From Paramecium sonneborni (Eukaryota > Ciliophora > Oligohymenophorea > Peniculida > Parameciidae), in the NCBI GenBank assembly GCA_905182985.1, contig CAJJDN010000112.1:62001-126000 (forward strand): DNA of 64,000 nucleotides. The letters are read 5' to 3'. Positions 48,698 to 59,965 of this stretch are shown one piece after another. Numbering within the stretch: the stretch's first letter is position 1; each line of letters starts with the position of its first letter. Both the position numbers and the translations under genes were made by a program. Below the pieces are notes generated by a model that made no database searches, had not been told where the DNA came from, and saw only the letters and a list, made by a program, of their open reading frames with translations.

Positions 48698-48995
48698 CTA
48701 TAAATTCGCTTCCTAGGGCTTAATTATTTAATTGACCTTAATATTTTTGTTAACCCTAATTATCATTATTTATAGTAATAAAAAAATTAGCCTCTTTATC
48801 ATAAAGAACTTTAAGATCATCCCCCACTTAAAGTAATTAACAATCTTATTCCAAAAAGTAATAATAAATTTCAAAATTTTCATGATTAATTTTCCAACGA
48901 ACATATTCATACATACTTTGTGCTTTAGCTGATTGATCTTAAGTTTAAAATTACAACCTATTTTTATCGTCAATCATACAAATTGTAAAATTCAT
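48579..48995 (-). CDS. Hypothetical protein whose 3' end seeds the satellite, 138 aa
   Basis: Single exon, ATG 48993-48995 to TGA 48579-48581. No known domain; acidic, Gln-rich, with YEYVRWKINHENFEIYYYF and a C-terminal FFQEYVDPNQQLGQVIIKHH. The last 40 codons lie inside the terminal unit of the 281-bp array, and the other units encode the same end with changes (FLQEQVDPNILIGQVIIKHN). Its own unit has TGA at the end of the frame where the other units have TAA (Gln). Real gene probable but unproven. Confidence 0.55.
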
Positions 48996-50256
48996 AATAT
49001 TTTATATTTAACTTAATTTTTTATTTATCATTATAATGTTGATACATTATTGTCTAATTCTATTATTTTTGTATAAATTCATTTAAAAAACTAAAACTTT
49101 TAGAATTTGTTTAATAAAAAAAATGATTAGTACTGAATATTTTTTGAGAAGTTTTTAAAACAAAATTTTTCTTTTCGAAATAATGATGATAATATTTGAG
49201 ATTTTTAGCTTAAAAAAAAGTGTTTTAGATAAGTTTCAGGAATTCAAAAATTATTTTTGATTGATAAATTCATTAAAGTTAATAATTATATGTTGAAAGT
49301 ATCATTTATTTAAATAAGAATATTCTAAATTATAAACTAAAAATATATGAGATTAATTTTTCGATTGACATGAAATCAATTTTTAATTTTCTATTTGATT
49401 TATATTTGACTATGACACCTACTTTTAATTTTTTTTTTGCTTTCAACTTTCGAGGAATTAGCGAGACTAACCTTTTTTATATCTGATATTTATGTTTGCT
49501 GGTAAGAGAGACTCAAAAGATAGTCGAATATAGAACTGCATTTTTAAATGGGACTTGTTTTTTGTTTTGTTAATTTTTAGAAGTTTAACATACTATTTAT
49601 GACTAAGATATTTAATGTTTTAACAACCTTATTTATTTTCAACAATTCCAGTTTAACATCTCTTATGATAGGGCTTTTTATCAGAAGTTTATTTGAGTTG
49701 AGTACTTTATTTAAGAAGATTTTATTTATTAACATTTTTGATAGATTGTTTTAATTTTTAAGTTGGATTTTTCGACTTTTCCTACCTAATTGGTGATGGA
49801 TTTTTTGTAAATAAATCAATAGCATTCATGGATCTGCGACGTTAGAATATTTATGGTTCAATAATGAGTTAACTCTAAAGTGTTGAAAAGTTGATATTAA
49901 AATAAAATTTACTTCATTCAATTAAAATTGATGTTAACTTCTGTCAGTAAGTAAACTCAATTCATGAGATTCAATTAAAAGATTTGAAAAGTCGTAGCTA
50001 AAAGTTTTCTTTTAACATATTGAGCATTGAATCCAATATTTGTTTTATAATTAACTTTTTGATATATTTATGAGATACAAGTACCTTTATTACAATTGTT
50101 TATTTTTATTTGTGCATTTAAGACAGATATGATGAGAGCAAATTAACTAAATCAACGCTGTATTTTTAAAGCAAAGTTGACATGTTTGCATTTATTTGTA
50201 ATAATTTCTTTTTATAAATACATAAATGATTTTTGTAATGTACTTAAATTATAAAC
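48996..50256 (+). other. Gene-free region, 1.3 kb
   Basis: AT-rich with T- and A-runs; no sustained frame on either strand, no RNA gene or repeat seen. Confidence 0.55.
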
Positions 50257-50764
50257 TCATTTCTTAGCTGGAGCTTTCTTTTAGGCTTATGGCTTATCTG
50301 CAGCAGCAGCAGCAGCAGCGGCTTTCTAGGCTGCTACAACTTAAGCATTGACAGTGAAGATGTATTATTTAGAGTTTTATTCACCAGCTGGAACCAATAA
50401 ACCTGATTTTGCAAAATGTCTAATGCATCTTCTGGCTAAAGAACTATGATTATTATTATAAAAGCAATATTTACCCATTTACTTTAAATTTATCTGACAC
50501 CGTTGAAACTGTGATCAATGCACCCATTTTAGGTAATTAGGTCTCAATTTATTTGTAGGATCCTTAATCCAAAAATACGGCATTGTTCAACTTATCCTTT
50601 GCTCTTCCCTTAGTCCATTTCTATTGTGCATAATCAAATAAGACGCAATACCTTCTTTGTTTATTTACTTCTTTGTGATGCAGCTTTAGCAATCTAATCC
50701 TTTGTTTTCTTTTAACCTTAAGTTGGTTGTTTTCCCTAAAGAATATTATGAGAAGCATTACCAT
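50257..50764 (-). CDS. RPS25: 40S ribosomal protein eS25, 139 aa
   Basis: The initiator ATG (50762-50764) is a complete exon: intron 50736-50761 (26 nt) begins directly after it. Introns 50621-50651 and 50444-50474 (31 nt each) follow; all end TAG; TGA 50257-50259. The protein is KKKWTKGRAKDKLNNAVFLD, the core of eS25, then KVNGSLARRCIRHFAKSGLL and YIFTVN, the winged-helix end that contacts the small-subunit head and viral IRESs. The C terminus is extended by an alanine tract (eight Ala from near-identical GCN codons) and a Lys-rich tail not found in animal eS25. Divergent from RidA, 48 bp between starts. Confidence 0.93.
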
Positions 50765-50812
50765 GATTTCAAATCTTTAATAAAAATTTTGAAAAAAATT
50801 TAATACCAATTA

Positions 50813-51242
50813 ATGTAGCAATAAGTCACCACAGTTCACACAGACAAATTCAAAGCAATTGGTCCATATTCAGCCGGTAAAATTGTTGCTTCAACAGCCA
50901 ACTTAGTCTATTTATCAGGATAATTGGGCATCATTCCAGAAGTAATCACTAAAAATCTATGTACAATAGACTGGAAATTTAATATCTGAAGATGTAGCAG
51001 AATAAGCTACTCAGGCTATGAAAAATGTTGGAATCTTGTTGGAAGCATCAAAGTCAAGCTTTAAGAATGTTGTTAAATGTATCGTCTATTTAGTCGATAT
51101 GGCTGACTTTGCAAAAGTCAATGAAGCCTATGCTAAATTCTTTGATGGTGATTATCCAGCAAGAGTTTGTATCGCTGTTAAATAATTACCAAAAGGAGGT
51201 CTAGTTGAGGTTGAAGTCATTGCAGTTCAAGATACTGAATGA
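50813..51242 (+). CDS. RidA/YjgF/UK114 family reactive-intermediate deaminase, 133 aa
   Basis: ATG 50813; intron 50942-50969 (28 nt, TAG); TGA 51240-51242. Full-length RidA trimer-type protein: AIGPYSAGKIV near the start, LVYLSGQLGI, NVVKCIVYLVDMADFAKVNE, and the signature YPARVCIAVKQLPKGGLVEVEV with the catalytic-site Arg (in PARV). RidA hydrolyses 2-aminoacrylate and related enamines or imines formed by PLP enzymes. No organelle-targeting extension is present, so probably cytosolic. Confidence 0.95.
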
Positions 51243-51489
51243 TGAAGAATTTATTGCATAAAATTGTATAAAAACAACATTAGTTTTAATGATATTATTA
51301 TTTCCAAACATTTTAGATTTTTTTAAGGCAAATCTTACTTAATCAATATAATTATGACAAAATAAAAATTTTATTACTCCAAGAGACACAATTTGCTAAT
51401 TAAATTTCTTTCATCATTAATCCTAATTTAAGATTTATAAATCAGATTTTTCGATTTACTTTATGTTATATATTTATTAAATAAAAGAG

Positions 51490-53279
51490 ATGAAAGGAAG
51501 TTAATAAAATGTTCTTCTTAAAGAATTGAAAGAAATCCCTATTTACTTCGATAACTGGTTTTGGAAGCTTCGAATGAGAAATCAAGCATTACTTCAATTC
51601 TCAATTATTTTTATCTTGATGTTAGGAGTTGTTTTAGGAATTTATTTGGTCAATATGGCAATAATTGTTCCTCTTTTAGAATAATCATCTTTTGATATAT
51701 ATAATAATAATGCGAAACACACGTTACAAAGTCATTTGAGAAGTTACGATGGTATTCTAAATGGGATATTTCATATAAGTAATATTTTAAAAAAATCAAG
51801 ATATTCACTAATTACAGATACTCCATAAAATTTATACATAGTCTTATCGAAACCTTGAAAAAGAAGATAATATTACTTTAGATTATAGAGCTCATATGAA
51901 TTATGCAGGTACAAATAAAATGCCTTAAATACTTGTGGATTAACCACCAGGTTCATTGTAAAAAACTCATTCCTTTATGTGCTATACAAATAAAACTAAC
52001 ATAACATACCCAATGAATAAGATTACATTGATAAATTTAAAGATTTAAGAGACTATGTATCCTATTGGTCATATTTTGGCTGCAAACAAATTAAACATCA
52101 AATCGCTTTTCTATGTAGGAACTTTGGAGGAACCTTAAGTTTATTTTTCTTATCCATGTACAAATTTTCAACAAGCTATATATGGATTGAATATTCCAAA
52201 GCGTCCTTGGTTTTTAAAAGGTATAAGTGTGTATAATCAATCAAATTTTAGTGACTATGATTATCAATTTACTGATCCCTTTCTTTGTAACTTTAATTAG
52301 TTATATATATAGAATTTACAAAAGACAAAATTGAGGTAACACTGGTAATGCCTTTACTTGATAAAGATATGAATTTGAAAGGAGTGATGGCCTCAGATTT
52401 AGGCACAGATTTAAATAAATTTGTAGTTAAAACGGATCAAAACGTTCATATGGTTCTTTTAGCTGATTCTAAAGGTTTATTAATTTATCATAGTTACAAT
52501 GTTAGTTTAACTCTCTTACCAATCTACATCTTCAATACATCTCTTACAGGATTCACATTAGATGACTGGACTTCAATGAAAGAAACTAAACAAAGCAATT
52601 GTTCATCATATCCTAAGAACTCGAGTTTACTATGTCGTTATAATAGTGTGTATGATAAGGATTTGGTGATAACAATTCATGAAATAAAGAAATTTAACTA
52701 TCTCTTTATGATGTAAATATTGAATCAACTTAGCTAAGATTCCATGACACTACTGATTACCATAATTATTAACTTAAATCGACACAGGAAATGTTAAATA
52801 AGCTATAATCAGAGGCAATTCAGTTTCTAGAAATTGCTATTGGCATCTTTCTAGCAGCCATGTTTACAGCTATTTGTATTCTTATCTTAATTTTCTATCC
52901 CATACAAAATATTATTGATAACTGTCACTATATAATGGGAATCAAGAATAAGTAAAATGTGCATAAAAAGATTTTACTCACTAAATTTTTTATGCCCTTT
53001 CTGAATCCTTAATTGTAGTTATTATTTTTAGCCTACACAAATTTAGTTAAACGCTTTTTATCTTTATCTCAGTCAAAAGGAAATTTATGTAAAACAATGG
53101 AAGCATTACAATATCCAAAAAAGATTAAATAAAAAGCTCATTTATAATTGATTCAATATTTAAGGAAATATTTCGGCCTAATAGAAAAAAATACTGTTGT
53201 ATTTTAAGTTCCTATTCGCCTTCCATCTTAGTTAATGGGAAGATTCATTGAGAAATTACTAATGAAATTTTACTTATGA
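51490..53279 (+). CDS. Cache-domain membrane sensor without output domain, 569 aa
   Basis: Introns 51752-51779 (28 nt, AAG), 52287-52312 (26 nt, TAG) and 52713-52738 (26 nt, AAG; a TAG 5 bp earlier breaks the frame); TGA 53277-53279. A cytosolic N terminus precedes TM1 (about residues 35-60, FSIIFILMLGVVLGIYLV). A long extracellular part contains dCache-like strands: FTDPFLQFTKDKIEVTLVMP, GVMASDLGTDLNKF and VHMVLLADSKGLLI. TM2 is FLAAMFTAICILILIF. Only about 130 helical residues follow, too few for a cyclase or kinase. Extracellular ligand sensing is likely; the partner is unknown. Confidence 0.82.
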
Positions 53280-53300
53280 TAATAATTATATGATATTTTT

Positions 53301-54386
53301 TCATGAAGATGGTGCTGGTTATTCCTCAATTAATGGCTAATATTGATCCAACTATTATTATTGTTGTTATTATTATTGTTGTAGTTACTGTTGTTGCTAA
53401 TCTCCGCCTAGATAAGTATTAACAACTTCATTTCCATATTTCTTTTAAACTATTTGTTTTGTTCCATTTCCAATAGAACTTCCAACTTAACATAAAGCAG
53501 TTCCTAATCCTGAAAGAGCTGTTCCTGCTGCATCCCAAGTAGCTGATGTCAATTATTTACTTTACTTCAAAACTATAAATCCGAATAAATAATATATTTA
53601 CTCTTATTATCAGAATTATCAATCTTCTATCCAAGCTCATTCGTTAACTCTTTGGTTTTTTCTGCTACAGGCTTAAATAATTATCCAAGATATTGTCCTG
53701 TTACATCGAAAACTTCACTAACTTTCTCTTTGGTAGCCTAAAACTTTGTCTTAGTATTTGGATCAACTTAAACTTCTTAACCTGGTTAAATTTTATCATT
53801 CAAATATTAAGTTCCTTTATTGATTCCTGTTGCCATCATTGTTCCTAAAAACATGAATCCCTTCTTTAAATAACTATAAGGATTAAAATAATAAAATTTA
53901 CTCTCCTCCTTTTGTAATATAAGATGCAGCATCATTAGGATTATCTAAAGTGTTAGTAGCAATGTCTCTACAATGAAGTTCAATAGTGTCCTTGAATTGT
54001 TGAATTTACATTGCTTAATCAAATGGTACCATGGAAACTACTGCATTTAAGGCTGTTTGGAATGCACTCAATAAGTCACTTTGTGGAATAAAGATTCCAT
54101 TTAAACCTAAAACATAATATATTTTCTTCAATTTACCTTAGTCTATATGAGGAAATATAAGAGTCAATCCAGATTCAGACTATATATATACAAAAGGTGT
54201 GCCAGGAACAATATTTTGACAGAATTTTTCAATAGTAATGAAATGAGTTTTTGAATCTTAAAATTATGCCAGCTTTACACTTCCTTAAAAAACCTTTGTT
54301 CTGGAATTCTAAATCAATCTATAAAATTAGGCGTTTTCTGCTATAGAAACCACTTAAGCCATTTCTCTAGGTTGATCTTATTGCAT
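53301..54386 (-). CDS. Spartin/senescence-domain protein, 342 aa
   Basis: ATG 54384-54386; introns 53874-53901 (28 nt) and 53573-53601 (29 nt), both TAG; TGA 53301-53303. The N-terminal third has VVSIAENAQFYRLIQ and a beta-rich segment (GLTLIFPHIDQGKL). From about residue 165 a senescence domain: GGDYLKKGFMFLGTMMATGI, TKEKVSEVFDVTGQYLGQL, and TSATWDAAGTALSGLGTALC ending QKKYGNEVVNTYLGG. Spartin-type proteins act on lipid droplets and lipid transfer. A poly-Gln run near the end is coded by mixed CAA, TAA, TAG and CAG. Divergent from YKT6, 32 bp between starts. Confidence 0.82.
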
Positions 54387-54418
54387 TTTTAATAATTTAA
54401 ATAATAGATAAGAGCAAA

Positions 54419-55136
54419 ATGAGAATTATAGCAATGTACCTCTTGAAATATCATCCTGAAAATCCAATTTTTATATCCTCACACTATGAACTCTCGTTTG
54501 TAAAGTACAAATTTCCAATAATATATTTTTTAGTTGGTTTTAGCGTCCTTTTTTTAAAGAAACTCTCAATTTTGGTGCTAGAACATGTGCAGCGTATTCT
54601 ATATAATATAAATTTAATAGACGAGCCAAACCAGGTACTAAAAGTGCTGTTACTAATCAAGATGCTCATGTTGTGTCATATATATGCATAGACAAAAATA
54701 ATCTAGCAGCTCTTGTTATAGCTGATGATTAATATCCGGAAAAAGTAGCTTTTATGGTTATTCAAAATATGTATTAAGAATACTATCGTCAATACAATTC
54801 AATGTTCTTAGACACTATAATCGGTATTCATCATATTTCATCATTTTACAGCTGATTAAAACATAAATATACCTAAATTTGAAGAATTCATAAAAGTTTA
54901 TTAAGATCCTAAAGAAGTCGATAAACTGCTTAAGATTGAGAATACTTTGAATGAAGTCACTATGATTGTGCATTAATCTTTGGATGATGTATATACTAAT
55001 TTTAAGAATTTAGCTTTTAAAAAGAGGAGAAACTTTAGAATCATTAATGGCAAAATCAAAAGACATGAGCAGTGTTAGTCTGGATTTCTATAAAAATGCT
55101 AAAAAAACAAATAATAAATGTTGCAGTCTTTATTGA
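54419..55136 (+). CDS. YKT6: YKT6 R-SNARE, 202 aa
   Basis: Five exons with introns 54505-54533 (29 nt), 54594-54620 (27 nt), 54824-54851 (28 nt, CAG) and 54989-55013 (25 nt); TGA 55134-55136. The N-terminal longin domain includes HYELSF, WFQRPFFKETLNFG, CAARAKPGTKSAV and ICIDKNNLAALVIADDQYP. The SNARE helix runs LKIENTLNEVTMIVHQSLDD, LLKRGETLESLMAKSKDMS. The end is CCSLY: a palmitoylated Cys followed by a CaaX box for lipid attachment. Length equals animal and yeast YKT6 (about 198). It acts in ER-Golgi, endosomal and autophagosome fusion. Short introns throughout confirm the reading. Confidence 0.95.
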
Positions 55137-55189
55137 ATAATCCTATCAAAATTTATTTGCATTTTTATCTATAAAATATATATTTTAAC

Positions 55190-55583
55190 TCATAAAGTTG
55201 TTGCTTTAGTAGCCATTTCTTTTGCCTTTGCTTCATTGTTACCCAAAAAATTGCTTATTTCTTATCCCTTATGAAATAAATAAACTGCTGGAATTCCTTT
55301 GTTCTAATAAATGGTTACAGTTTCTTACAGCATATTTGCTTGAAATCTATTATAACTCTTCAATATCGACATTGACTACTGCTAATTCCCATTTTCCTTA
55401 ACTTTGTTCATGGAGAGAGTGGAGCTTAGGTTTTAACATTTTGCATGGACCACACCTGATATATATTGTATCTTTAAATAAATACCAATCCGCATAGAAA
55501 TCAACAATGACAGGTTTTGGATTAGAAAGAACTTAACTATTCCAATCTGTAAATGTCTTTATAGCTAAAGTATGGCCTTACAT
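55190..55583 (-). CDS. Thioredoxin, 112 aa
   Basis: ATG 55581-55583; introns 55456-55485 (30 nt, CAG, inside the Trp codon of the active site) and 55304-55328 (25 nt, TAG); TGA 55190-55192. Classical single-domain thioredoxin: VIVDFYADWCGPCKML with the redox WCGPC centre near residue 33, VVNVDIEELQQ, cis-Pro loop KGIPAVYLFHKGQEI. No signal peptide. It would reduce disulphides using NADPH via thioredoxin reductase. Convergent with YKT6, 53 bp apart. Confidence 0.95.
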
Positions 55584-55730
55584 TAATTTAATTTTTTTAA
55601 AAATAAAAATATTTGAACTATGATAATAATGCTTCATAAAATTACTATCTAATTAATACTTACATAAATTACTATCTAGTTAATACTTAGGTATCTCAAA
55701 CAATTTTAATTAAACATAAAAATATTCTCA

Positions 55731-57005
55731 TCATCCAGAATTTTCTATATTCTAATTATCTGTTACAAATATTTTAAATAGGTCTGATATTTAAAATATC
55801 GAAACCACTCTTTCTTCATTATCTAAACATACTAAACTGCCTCTAGGTGACAATAAAAGGTTTTCAACAACCTTAATATATATTTGATAACTTGATTTAC
55901 TTGCTTTAATGTTTGCTTGAATGTAAACTATTCTTTATTCCTTATATAATAAGCCAAATATTTGGAATCTTCAGTTTTAATAAGTGACAAAAACTTTTCT
56001 GCTGTAGATGCTAACTATTAAAAATAATAATTAGCTATTACTATATCAAACATCTAATATTTCAGAATAAACAAGAAATCTCTTCTATCAATCAACCCCA
56101 AATATTTATTATATTTATCGACTATAGCAATAGTATTCCTTTTGTAAATGTAAATTAATTTATAAAATAGACTAATAATACAATTTAATTGATACTCATA
56201 AACAGGAATATCTGCAGGAAGAGTAAATTATAATTTTGTTGCTTCATCCTTAAAATATTCCATTTGTAATTCATGTTATTCATTATGGATAGTAGTTGTT
56301 TTATTTTAATGTTTCTTTAAAGCAAAATATTAACTAAACCCCTTTACTAGAAAACTGAGAATATCTTTTTGTTAAATAATTCCTGCTACCATTTTCGACT
56401 CCTTTTCTATAACAATAATTCTAGTAATATTTTCTGTAATAAATTTTTAGCAGACATCATTTAAATTTTCATCTAATTCTGCTTTTATAAGACAATTCTA
56501 ATGCAAATTTTCTCCAACACTATTAAACCAAACCTTGACAGAAATATTCTTAAAATCTTATAATAATTAATTGAATTAATCTATAGTTAATCTACCATAT
56601 ATGGTTCTCTTGATTGGTGAATATGACTCATCTTCATTCTCCATTTCAATAATGGTTGCTATATTATTTGTTGTCCAAACTATCTAAAAATAGATTTATT
56701 AAATTACTATTTGGAATTTCATAAAGCACGTTGTAATAACACTTTAAAACAGTTTTGATGAGATCTGTCTAAGTAAATACACCATCATAATTAGCAATCT
56801 CTTGATTCCAAAACAATACTTCATCAACATGAGAATCAATAAAAATTTTGAAAGTATCAAAAAGAGACAATGTCATATCAACAACAGAAACTTGATTATT
56901 TATAGATAAACAATCATAAACACTACTATCACGTAAGAAGTATGTTAAAGTTGTCACATATTCTTCTTTTAATAAATCTTCTTTGCTAGGTTAACTACGT
57001 TTCAT
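55731..57005 (-). CDS. AMPK gamma / SNF4-like CBS-domain protein, 405 aa
   Basis: ATG 57003-57005; introns 56680-56707 (28 nt, TAG) and 55872-55900 (29 nt, AAG); TGA 55731-55733. Four CBS modules in series: VVDMTLSLFDTFKIFIDSHV with YDGVFTQTDLI; a second after IWTTNN; NLNDVCQKFITENITRIIVI with VAGIIQQKDILSFL; and IYIYKRNTIAIVDKYNKYLG with DRRDFLFIL. The end is ENLLLSPRGSLVCLDNEERV, the typical last CBS. The gamma subunit binds AMP/ATP and regulates the AMPK/SNF1 alpha-beta kinase. Neither the alpha nor the beta subunit lies in this window. Confidence 0.88.
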
Positions 57006-57187
57006 TAAAATAAATATATTATTATTATGAATATACAAAATTATTTTATTTTCTGATAAATTAAAAATTAAGATTCTTTTTAATAGAGTTGAATACAAGA
57101 GGATCTAAAATATAGTATGGGTAATTAATAAATTGATCTAAAAAAATTTATTACACTTCATTTTTGTTTATTTATTAAATTTAATAA

Positions 57188-57946
57188 ATGCTTGAGAATT
57201 TTAAAAAAGCAGCTATTAATTTTCTAATTCCTTAGGATGATTAAGCCTAATTTTATGAATACAAATACTCTATTGGCTAATTCAATCTAAAGAATGATCA
57301 AGATAAGTGAATAATCTTATTTATACATAAAGGAGTTTGCAATAAAAATCCAATTACTTTATTTTACTTATAAATTGCAGATATATGTTTTGTGTAAAAT
57401 TTTTGTCTATCGTTTGAGGGATGGAGTACTTTCTCCATTCACAAAGATATCAGTTGATCTAACTTTATTATCAGCATCTATATTGTATAATATTGTTGAT
57501 AATTAATTTATCATCTAAAATAATAGAAGCATCCATTCTGAAAGAACTCGTCCATTTGCTTAAGAAATTATTAAATGAACCTGATATTGATTATTTGAGA
57601 CATCTTCTTTTTAAATTTTTAAGAATTTGTTTATTTCAAAGAAAAAGAAATAATATTATAGCGCAATTTAGTGAAACCATCTGAATTCAAAGAATGGAAA
57701 GATTTTCATAATTCTGATATAACTAAATTCTAAGTATATTACAAATTGATGATGTTATCTTTTGATTATTTATATAATATTCTCTTCTCAGTATTAGATT
57801 TATTTTTCATTGAAAATTGCATCAAGGATATTAAATTTTTATTATATTTAGATAATATTCTCTTGAAAGAAATTAGATGTAATCTAACCTTAATATAATT
57901 TTTGAATATCAATAAATATAATTAATAAGTTTATTGTAGATAATGA
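57188..57946 (+). pseudogene. Broken membrane-protein-like gene
   Basis: Opens with ATG 57188 (MLENFKKAAINFLIPQ) but meets TGA near 57310. Coding-like segments continue in other frames: EFAIKIQLLYFTYK, then ASILKELVHLLKKLLNEPDI, then KPSEFKEWKDFHNSDI and an end at TGA 57944-57946. No set of small introns that I tried restores one frame. Several segments are hydrophobic. Either a recent pseudogene or a gene with sequence errors; family not recognised. Confidence 0.5.
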
Positions 57947-58139
57947 TTAATTTATTTCGAATAAATAACATTTTAATCCAATTAAGAAATAATAATAAAA
58001 ATATTCATGACTGAAATTTTTTATTTTCAAATAAACTTTGACATATTTTTTTAAATGATCAATCAATTAAATTGTATAATTGATGATAATCAAATCATTT
58101 TCTATTTCATATTATCTAATTTAAATAAATAACATTAAA

Positions 58140-59781
58140 ATGGGTATTTGTTAAACGTAAGCGAAAAAGAATCCAGCATGTCCAAAATTAAAAGTGAATA
58201 ATAAAGCTGATAGAGTAAAGACTGAATTTACTGCAACTGAAGAAACAGGATCTAAACATCTTGGTGTTTTGTAAATAAATAGCTTCAATTAAATAAATTC
58301 ACCTAAATCAGCTGGATACCTTGTGCCAAGACGTCAATAAACTAAAGCAGGATTAATGAAATTGACCGGATATATCTCGAATTCTCCATAACCTGGTCAA
58401 ATTCTGATTCTTGAAATGAGTGCTTCTAAAAAATATTCGCTTATGAAGAAACTTAAAGGACATGATGTAAAATATTGATTGAATTTTATAGTCTAAACAA
58501 ATATTATCTAATAATAAGAGTGGAGTAATTGTAGAAATGGAGACATTTTTAAAAGAAGAAGAGGAAGCATTATCATATGTGAAATGGTTATCAAAAGCCT
58601 AATTGGTATAATCTTATAATTTATTATACTAGGATCATCCTAATCTCAATCGTATTCTTGAAATTTACCAAGATTAAAATTCATATTAAGTGATTTATGA
58701 ATTTTTTGATGGAAAATCATTATCAGATCTTGTATCTGAAGAAAATCCGCTTCCTACAATTTAAATAAACTAAATTATGGAACAAATAATTTCTATAATT
58801 TCATATTTGCATAGTTTAAACTTAATTCATGGAAATCTGACTCTCGACTCATTTTAATTTAAAAGAAAAAAGAATGAAATTCTTATAAAATTAATTGATC
58901 TAAAAAAAGTAAAAATAAAAGACTCTGAATCAATAGAAGTATTAAAATTTACATCACCAGAATGCTTAAATCATCCTGATAATTATACAACTGCTAGAGA
59001 TATTTGGGCTTTGGGAATTATTTGTTATGCTCTTACATATGGTAATTTACCATATACTTTCCCATCCAATATTGATTATCCTAAAGCTTTATCAATAATA
59101 AAAGTAACTACAATCCAATTTAATGAACCAGATTTATTAATTACAAAATTTATTTAGAAAATGCTTGTTCATCATTCAAAAACTAGAATAACCTTAAATC
59201 AATTATAATAGGAAGAATTCTTAAAGGAGAATAAAGTCAAACTACAATCAACATAAGAAATCTTATTGAATAATACTAAATTAGCAAAACCAGGTTGTAT
59301 TCTATAAGAAATGATACTTTGCTACTTTTTACAAGAATTCAACTGGGAAGAATATCTTTAAATTTAAAAATTATTCTCTGAAGGTGATTAAGATATGGAT
59401 GGATATTTAAGTAAAGAGGAATTATCTAATCTTTATAAATAATATTTGAATGAATCTAAACCTGAAGATTTAGTTGATCAAGTCTTTTTATAATATGGAA
59501 TAAATAAAGAAAATAGAGTAAATATTTAACAATTTTAATCTTTGGCTGCAAGTAGAGATACTCTACTCACTTAAAACAATATTGAGATAGGTTTCTAGAT
59601 TTTTTCAAATGGTAAAAAAGAAATCACTCTCAGAGGATTGAGAAGACATTTAAATTCAGATTCTGATGAATTAATTGATGAATTTATTCGTATAACTAAT
59701 GAAGAAAAAATAGTATTTATTTAGTCTTATTTTTAGTTAAATCTCAAATAATTTCAAAAGCTACTAAAATTGCTTATTTGA
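58140..59781 (+). CDS. Myristoylation-type pseudokinase with EF-hand 1, 529 aa
   Basis: Introns 58467-58491 (25 nt) and 58606-58632 (27 nt), both TAG; TGA 59779-59781. The start MGICQTQAKK has Gly2 and Cys4, a dual myristoyl/palmitoyl signal. A kinase fold follows, but its catalytic residues are gone: the VAIK Lys position reads IVEM, HRD reads HGN (213-215), DFG reads DLK (236-238). SPE (255-257) and DIWALG remain. A canonical EF-hand loop starts at Asp399 (DQDMDGYLSKEE); more EF-like helices follow. So a calcium-binding, membrane-tethered CDPK-like pseudokinase. First of three tandem paralogues. Confidence 0.88.
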
Positions 59782-59965
59782 TTTAATAATTAATTAAATA
59801 GAAGAAAGTTTTATTTATATTATTATTTTTCTAGTATAAAATAATTAAATCTCAACTTTTGATTTAATACAAATACATATAATAAATTAAATATAAATAT
59901 GATCTTTTCAAATCTCTTTTTAATGATTTAAAAAACCATTGCGGTGTTTATTATTTATTATATAT

